Shown here piece by piece: positions 59,511-64,000 of a DNA stretch of 64,000 nt (the first letter of the stretch is position 1; each line of letters starts with the position of its first letter). Under the pieces are notes generated by a model. The model did not search any database. It was not told the origin of the DNA and saw only the letters and a list, made by a program, of their open reading frames with translations. Source of the DNA: Micromonospora nigra (GTDB lineage Bacteria; Actinomycetota; Actinomycetes; Mycobacteriales; Micromonosporaceae); NCBI RefSeq assembly GCF_900091585.1, contig NZ_FMHT01000003.1, forward strand, positions 682,001 through 746,000, in the 5' to 3' direction. The position numbers were made by a program, and so were the translations under genes.

Positions 59511-59527
59511 TCCCGGCCAGACCGGGA
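59511..59527. terminator. Bidirectional terminator-like hairpin between convergent genes
   Basis: TCCCGG (59511-59516) pairs perfectly with CCGGGA (59522-59527) around a 5-base loop, in the 42-bp gap between two convergent stop codons (59498 and 59541). The position fits termination for both directions; the stem is short and no T tract follows. Confidence 0.5.
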
Positions 59528-59540
59528 CGGACCCGCCCGT

Positions 59541-60638
59541 TCAGGCCGGAGCGAACCGACCCGGCCGAAACGCCCCGGCCAACTCGTGCTCACCACCCCC
59601 GGTGACCTCGCGCGCCGCGATCTCCCCGAGCAACGGCCCGAGGGTGAGCCCGCTGTGCGTGACGATCACGTAGAGCTTGTCCTGCCCCGGCACCGGCCCG
59701 ACGATGCTGCGCCCGTCGCGCGGCATCGGGCGGACCCCTGCGAAGGCGGCCTCGACCGTGACTCCCGCCGCCGCGGGCAGGACCTCCGGCAACCGGGCCA
59801 GCACGGCCGCCGCGGCCACCCCGGTGTCCTGCGGCAGCCGCACGTCGACCTGCTGGCAACGCAGCACCAGTCGTCGTCCGTGGTGCGGCCGGATGCTCAG
59901 ACCCGGCGCGTGCACCACCCGCCCCAGGCTCACCCCGGGCGGCATCGGCGACGTCTGGACCAGCAGCCCGCGGGTCAGGACGCCGGGATCGTCCGGGCCG
60001 GCCAGGGGCAGTCCGTAGCCGCGCCCGGCCAGCAGACCGGCGGTGGTCCGACCCGCGCAGCAGACCACCGCGTCGGCGGTGATCCGCTCCCCCGACACCA
60101 GCCGTACGCCGTCGCCGGCGAGCTCGGCGACCGGTGCGTCCAGGCGGACCCGCAGGCCGTGCCGCCGCCCGGCCGCACGCAGCCGTTCCAGGAAACGGTC
60201 CGCGACGACGTAACCGTCGTCCGGGTAGTGGACCACCGGGCCGGCGTCGTCCGGGATGCGCAGCGCCGGCTCGAGGCGGCGGGCCGCACGGGGGGTGTAC
60301 TGCTCGGCGGCCCAGCCCTTGGCCCGGTACGACGCGGTGGCCTCCAGCAGCGTCGTGGCGGCCTCCGGGCTGTCGGTCCAGTGCAGGTTGCCGGCCGGAT
60401 GGAAGCCGTTGTCGGGTATCTCGGCCGCGAGGCGCCGGTGCGCGGCCTGGGCCTCGTGGGTGAGCGCCCAGTAGTCCGCGTTGCCGTCGTCCACCGGGTT
60501 GACCCAGGCGAAGCTGTGCGCGGACAGGGTCCGCTCCGGCGGATCGGCACCGAGCAGCGTGACCGAGGCTCCGGTACGGGCCAGCCGGTACGCCACGCAG
60601 GTGCCGACCGCCCCCGCACCGACCACGACGATCCTCAT
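59541..60638 (-). CDS. D-amino-acid/glycine oxidase-like FAD enzyme (DAO family)
   Basis: A 365-residue flavoprotein. The N-terminal FAD motif is MRIVVVGAGAVGTCVAYRLA, followed by the acidic-less LLGADPPER turn. The DAO signature is in the C-terminal part: RPMPRDGRSIVGPV near 310 and YVIVTHSGLTLGPLLGEIAA near 328-347, where the SG-T-G segment contacts FAD and substrate. Family reaction: oxidation of an amino acid or secondary amine to the imine with H2O2. The ATG at 60638 overlaps the upstream flavoprotein stop (ATGA), so it is the last gene of a three-gene leftward operon (Rieske, flavoprotein, oxidase). Inference: imine formation on an amino-acid-derived precursor of the base. Substrate unknown. 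Confidence 0.9.
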   Translation of the reverse strand: MRIVVVGAGAVGTCVAYRLARTGASVTLLGADPPERTLSAHSFAWVNPVDDGNADYWALTHEAQAAHRRLAAEIPDNGFHPAGNLHWTDSPEAATTLLEATASYRAKGWAAEQYTPRAARRLEPALRIPDDAGPVVHYPDDGYVVADRFLERLRAAGRRHGLRVRLDAPVAELAGDGVRLVSGERITADAVVCCAGRTTAGLLAGRGYGLPLAGPDDPGVLTRGLLVQTSPMPPGVSLGRVVHAPGLSIRPHHGRRLVLRCQQVDVRLPQDTGVAAAAVLARLPEVLPAAAGVTVEAAFAGVRPMPRDGRSIVGPVPGQDKLYVIVTHSGLTLGPLLGEIAAREVTGGGEHELAGAFRPGRFAPA

Positions 60639-62323
60639 CGGACGCCCCGCGCGTTGTGCCGCGGGTCGGACGAGCCCGGCGCATCGGGCGTGCCGGGCGA
60701 GCCCGGCGTGCCGCCGGAACCGGGCGGGCCGAACGCGCGCCCGCACCGATAGCCGCCGGTCAGCGCGGCGGCCAGCGTCGCGCCGGAGCCGGGATAGCCG
60801 GGTCCCATCGGGCCGGCCGCGACATTGCCGCACGCGTACAGGCCGGGGATCGCACTGCCGTCCGCCCGCAGCACGGCACCGGTCGGGCCGGTCCGGACGC
60901 CGCCCTTGGTGCCGATCATGCCGGAGCGCACCTCGACCGCGTGGTACGGCGGCTCCTCGATCGGGCCCAGGCACGGGTTGCCGGGTTGCCGGTCGTCGCC
61001 GTAGTAGCGGTCGTGCTCGGTCTCGCCGCGCCCGAACTCCGGGTCGTGGCCGTCCCGGGCGTGGGTGTTGAACCCGGCCACCGTCCGGACCAGACCGTCC
61101 TCGTCGACGCCGCAGTTCTTGGCGAGTTCGGCGAGCGACGTGCCGTGTCGCCACCAGCCGGGCGGTGGGGCGCCGGCCGGCGTGCCGCCCACCGCGTAGC
61201 GGCGTCGGAACGCGTCGTCGAACACCAGGTAGGCGGGACTGTGCCGCAGCCGGTGCAGGGTCGGGTCGAACGCGTGCAACGCGCGGGTGATGTCGTTGTA
61301 GTTGACCGCCTCGTTGACGAACCGGCGGCCGGTCCGGTCCACCAGGATCGAGCCGGGCAGGCATCGTTCGGCGACCAGGTGGCGGGTCAACGGTTCACCG
61401 TCGTACGTCTCGTCCGGGTCCTGGACGATCGGCGCCCACCAGGCGTCCGACATCGCGTCCAGCGCGGCGCCGGCCGCCATCGCCATGACCAGGCCGTCGC
61501 CGCGGTTGCCGGGCGGGCTGACCGGCGCGCTGGCGGGCTCACGCAGAAACGCCCGCCGCAACACCGTGTTCCACTCGAAACCGCCGCTGGCCAGCACCAC
61601 GCCGAGCGCGGCGGGCAGGTCGCCGGCGTCCGTGCGTACCCCGGTTATCCGGTTGTCGTCACTCAGCAGGCCGCGCGCCGGGGTGCCGGTGCGGAACCGG
61701 ACGCCGCGGTCGTCGGCGGCGGCGACCAGGCCGGCGACCAGGCCAGCGCCGACGGCCACCACGCCGTCGCGTTCGCGGCGGGCCACCTCGGTCTCGTCGC
61801 GGGTGCCGGGCCAGCGGCTGCGCTGCCGCTCGTCGTACGTGAGGGCGGCGGTGAAGTGCGGGCCGACCCGGATCCGGTCGAGCAGGCCGGGACGGCCGGC
61901 GGTGGCGTAGGGCAGCACGTCCAGGCAGCGACCGCCGCCGGGCAACGCGCCGGGCCAGTCACTGTGGTAGTCGGGCCGGTCGATGGCGGCGACCCGGACC
62001 GGCGTGTGGGACAGCAGGTAGTCGACCATCGGGCCGACGGTGCCGAGGAATAGGTCGATGTCGGCGTCGGGCACCGCGCCCTCGGTGACCCGCTTCAGAT
62101 AGCGACGGGCCGCGTCGCCCGAGTCGGTGAGACCGAGGGCGCCCAGCATCGGGTTCTCCGGCGCCCAGATCATGCCACCGGAGACCGCGGTGGTGCCGCC
62201 GAGGCGGTCGGTGCTCTCCAGCACGGTGACCCGCCGCCCGGCGTCGGCCGCCAGGCAGGCGGCCAGCAGCCCGGCGCCGCCGGATCCGACCACCACGACG
62301 TCGGTGGCGTCGGAGACATTCAT
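60635..62323 (-). CDS. FAD-binding dehydrogenase, fumarate reductase/ketosteroid dehydrogenase-like
   Basis: A 562-residue flavoprotein. N-terminal dinucleotide motif VVVVGSGGAGLLAACLAADAG (about 9-29), then RLGGTTAVSGGMIWAPEN. The C-terminal FAD clamp is YACGNVAAGPMGPGYPGSG near 495. The middle (about 230-420) is the capping domain of the succinate dehydrogenase/fumarate reductase/3-ketosteroid-1-dehydrogenase group, which inserts or removes a C=C next to a carbonyl or carboxylate. ATG at 62323 overlaps the Rieske stop (ATGA). A Gly/Pro-rich tail of 25 residues or so ends the protein. Inference: aromatising or desaturating step in base synthesis, acting with the amino-acid-oxidase-like partner. 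Confidence 0.9.
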   Translation of the reverse strand: MNVSDATDVVVVGSGGAGLLAACLAADAGRRVTVLESTDRLGGTTAVSGGMIWAPENPMLGALGLTDSGDAARRYLKRVTEGAVPDADIDLFLGTVGPMVDYLLSHTPVRVAAIDRPDYHSDWPGALPGGGRCLDVLPYATAGRPGLLDRIRVGPHFTAALTYDERQRSRWPGTRDETEVARRERDGVVAVGAGLVAGLVAAADDRGVRFRTGTPARGLLSDDNRITGVRTDAGDLPAALGVVLASGGFEWNTVLRRAFLREPASAPVSPPGNRGDGLVMAMAAGAALDAMSDAWWAPIVQDPDETYDGEPLTRHLVAERCLPGSILVDRTGRRFVNEAVNYNDITRALHAFDPTLHRLRHSPAYLVFDDAFRRRYAVGGTPAGAPPPGWWRHGTSLAELAKNCGVDEDGLVRTVAGFNTHARDGHDPEFGRGETEHDRYYGDDRQPGNPCLGPIEEPPYHAVEVRSGMIGTKGGVRTGPTGAVLRADGSAIPGLYACGNVAAGPMGPGYPGSGATLAAALTGGYRCGRAFGPPGSGGTPGSPGTPDAPGSSDPRHNARGVR

Positions 62324-63534
62324 CGGGTACGCCAGTCGCAGCCGGCGGGTACGGTCAGCGCGGCCGAGCGAACCTGCCCGTAGTCGGCGTCGACGCCGGG
62401 GGCACGCTGTCCGAGCGCGTGTTGTTTCAGCGCCTTGAGCAGGTAGCGACGGGTGGCGATGATGCCGGTGTCGCTGCGGCCCGGGTTCTCCCGGGTGCGG
62501 TCGACGATCGGGCCCATGCTCTCCTGCACGGCGATGTCCTGCATCACCAGGCCGCGGATGCCGGAGAAGCTGCGGCCGTCACGCATCTCGCTGCGGTCCT
62601 GACCCCAGGCGTTCTCCCGGCTCCAGCCCGCGCGGATGTTGTCCGGGTCGAGGGTGGCCAGGTCGAGGCCGAACTGGCTGGCGAACACCGTCGGGTCTAC
62701 GGGTCGCTCCTCATTGTACCAAAGGTACCACATGATCGTGCGGTGGTCGTCGACCGGCACCCAGGCGTGCCAGAGCCGGTCGCCGGACGGCAGTTCGGGA
62801 ACCACCGTGTAGAACGGCATGGCGAACGGCTTGACCCGGACGAGCTGCTCGCCGGTGGACAGGTGCCGGACGGCGGCGAAACGCAGCCCGTACGGCTGTT
62901 CGTCGATGTCGTCACGCGGGGCCACGTCGTCCAGCAGTTCGCGCAGGGCACCGGCCCGGGCCTCGGTCTCGTGCAGCAGGGCGACGTGCGCGGAGTCCAC
63001 GTCGGCCTCCAGGCCCTGCAACCAGTTGCACTCGACCGGCGCGATGAGGCCGAACACCTGCTCGGGCGGCAGCTTGTGGAAAGCGAAGCCGGGCAGCGGC
63101 GGCGCCTCACGGGTCGGGTCACCGGGCCAGATCCAGATGATGCCGCCAGCCTCGGCGACTGGGTAGGTGCGCAACTTGACGCGAGAGGCGAACTTCGTCA
63201 GCTCCGGCGGCTCGGACGGGGTCTCCAGCACCTCGCCGGTGACTGAGAACTTCCAGCCGTGGTAGACGCAGCGCAGCGCGCAGTCCTCGTTGCGGGCCAG
63301 GACGAGCGAGGCGCCGCGGTGCGGGCACGCCTCGGCGAAGCAGCCCAGGGTCCCGTCGGCGGCCCGGAACAGCACGAGCTTCTCGCCGAGCAGCTCGACC
63401 GGGACCGGTGCGCCGCCAGGTTCCGCGACCCGGGCCGAGCGCATGACGGGCATCCAGTACTCCCGCAGCAGGTCGCCCATCGGCGTACCGGCCCCCACCC
63501 GGGTGAGCTGGTCATTGACTGTCCTGGTGGTCAT
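62320..63534 (-). CDS. Rieske non-heme iron oxygenase, phthalate/vanillate-demethylase type
   Basis: A 404-residue oxygenase of the phthalate 4,5-dioxygenase/VanA group. Rieske ligands CPHRG (near 71) and CVYHGW (near 90). Mononuclear iron site EADVDSAHVALLH near 180-192, with the Asp bridge and two His. The start ATG at 63534 has GGAG at 7 bp; the longer frame to 63765 enters the intergenic region. The first gene of the oxidative operon. It is unrelated in detail to the Rieske enzyme of the PKS operon (different length and iron-site pattern), so the two are not recent copies. Reductase genes are not visible. Inference: hydroxylation or dealkylation in the nucleoside base or side-chain pathway. 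Confidence 0.92.
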   Translation of the reverse strand: MTTRTVNDQLTRVGAGTPMGDLLREYWMPVMRSARVAEPGGAPVPVELLGEKLVLFRAADGTLGCFAEACPHRGASLVLARNEDCALRCVYHGWKFSVTGEVLETPSEPPELTKFASRVKLRTYPVAEAGGIIWIWPGDPTREAPPLPGFAFHKLPPEQVFGLIAPVECNWLQGLEADVDSAHVALLHETEARAGALRELLDDVAPRDDIDEQPYGLRFAAVRHLSTGEQLVRVKPFAMPFYTVVPELPSGDRLWHAWVPVDDHRTIMWYLWYNEERPVDPTVFASQFGLDLATLDPDNIRAGWSRENAWGQDRSEMRDGRSFSGIRGLVMQDIAVQESMGPIVDRTRENPGRSDTGIIATRRYLLKALKQHALGQRAPGVDADYGQVRSAALTVPAGCDWRTR

Positions 63535-63797
63535 CGACGTTCTCCGTCCGTCCCGCGGGTCGGTCACTCCTCTGGTGGACGAACGGACGGGACGATGCGT
63601 GACAGCGCGGTGACGTTCAGCCATGAAGTCTCTTGACACTGACGTACCTCTATGTTGAGGTTGTTTTACCCAGCCGACGCATTCGCGAGTTGCCCAGGCG
63701 TTCCCGGATAAGCCGCGCGACCCCTTCAGTGCAACCAGGAGTAGATGCTTCGCGACTGCAGCCAATCGACCTTCAGCTGCCCACGGAGTGAGGCTCG
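63535..63797. promoter_or_regulatory. Divergent promoter region between Rieske and ATP-grasp genes
   Basis: A 263-bp intergenic region between divergent starts. It contains a TTGACA hexamer on the plus strand (63633-63638) and a small dyad ACCTC-N6-GAGGT (63646-63661), but no well-spaced -10 box. It is the only clear promoter region for the three-gene oxidative operon and for the rightward gene at the window edge. Confidence 0.45.
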
Positions 63798-64000
63798 ATG
63801 AAAATCCGTCAGGTCCTGTTCGTCAACCTTCGGCGCATCGAAAGAGAAGGAATGGAGTCCCTGCTGGCTGCGCGCCGGCTGGGCTACGAGGTCGTGCTGC
63901 TGGGCCGCTCACTGCCGGACTTCGCCGCGCCGCTGGTGACCGATTTCCACCAGGTAGACACCTACGACACCGAGTTGGCCCTGGCCGCCGCCAACGAGCT
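63798..64000 (+). CDS. Possible ATP-grasp-type ligase, N-terminus only (runs off window)
   Basis: Sixty-seven codons are visible. MKIRQVLFVNLRR opens a beta strand followed by a helix (GMESLLAARRLGYEVVLLGR) and a second strand, then VTDFHQVDTYDTELALAAAN. This is the pre-ATP-grasp fold seen at the start of biotin-carboxylase-like and amino-acid ligases (strand, 'ARRLGYEVVLLGR', then a 'VDTYD' turn). GGAGTGAGG precedes the ATG at suitable distance. Too little is present to be sure of the family; a simple Rossmann or glycosyltransferase start is the alternative. Inference: if ATP-grasp, an amide-forming ligase of the same pathway. Confidence 0.55.
   Translation, partial: MKIRQVLFVNLRRIEREGMESLLAARRLGYEVVLLGRSLPDFAAPLVTDFHQVDTYDTELALAAANE

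Noticed and set aside
63633..63656. TTGACA with TATGTT as a sigma-70-type promoter
   Set aside because: The spacing is only 12 bases, too short for a normal promoter, so the boxes are not called.
1..64000. CRISPR arrays, rRNA genes, prophage or integrase genes
   Set aside because: No regularly spaced short repeats, no rRNA-like conserved tracts and no phage structural or integrase motifs were seen.

Overview
The window is very GC-rich actinomycete DNA, probably from the Micromonosporaceae or Streptomycetaceae. Reasons are the strong G/C bias at third codon positions, many GTG starts, chained ATGA/TGATG gene overlaps, giant modular megasynthases and a CBM2-plus-Pro/Ser-linker secreted protein. 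The genus cannot be fixed from sequence alone. Most of the window is two unrelated specialised-metabolite loci, separated by a stretch of regulatory, secreted-protein and flavin-oxygenase genes and one dead insertion sequence.

Region 1 (1-31519, all minus strand, read right to left) is one tightly coupled operon for a hybrid NRPS/polyketide. The order is FAD oxidoreductase, Rieske oxygenase, a formyltransferase-adenylation-PCP-KS megasynthase, two more PKS proteins, an AlkC-type DNA alkylation-repair glycosylase, and a fourth PKS protein that runs off the left edge. The adenylation domain carries a glycine specificity code, so the line should start with N-formylglycine, as in oxazolomycin and conglobatin type pathways. 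Six KS domains are visible. Only two modules contain an AT, and those two lie in 1728-bp copies that I read as identical. Both AT modules are split between polypeptides (KS-AT on one, DH-KR-ACP on the next), and alkC sits exactly in the second split. The repair gene inside the operon suggests a DNA-alkylating product with built-in self-resistance.

Region 2 (31520-46295) begins with a 1.36-kb non-coding stretch that should hold the operon promoter. It continues with a NarL/DesR-type two-component system, a small unknown protein, a roughly 1060-residue exported protein with a hydrophobic segment next to a coiled coil, tandem GGGAC-N4-GTCCC dyads, a small membrane protein, a CBM2/beta-helix exported protein, a truncated acyltransferase, two luciferase-family monooxygenases with a flavin reductase, and an insertion sequence whose transposase is broken by two frameshifts.

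Region 3 (46292-64000) looks like a purine-type C-nucleoside locus. It has a beta-RFAP-synthase-like C-glycoside synthase (ForT/PyfQ family), two different SAICAR-synthetase homologues, an adenylosuccinate-lyase homologue, a short HisG homologue with an SDR (the pair found in pentostatin and coformycin loci), two HAD phosphatases, a Nudix hydrolase, an exporter and a glutamate racemase. A right-hand arm adds an amidohydrolase, an amino-acid-oxidase-like flavoenzyme, a second flavoprotein, a Rieske oxygenase and the start of a possible ATP-grasp ligase. The likely outcome is a formycin/pyrazofurin-like C-nucleoside made together with a coformycin-like deaminase inhibitor. The base-forming genes must lie partly beyond the right edge.
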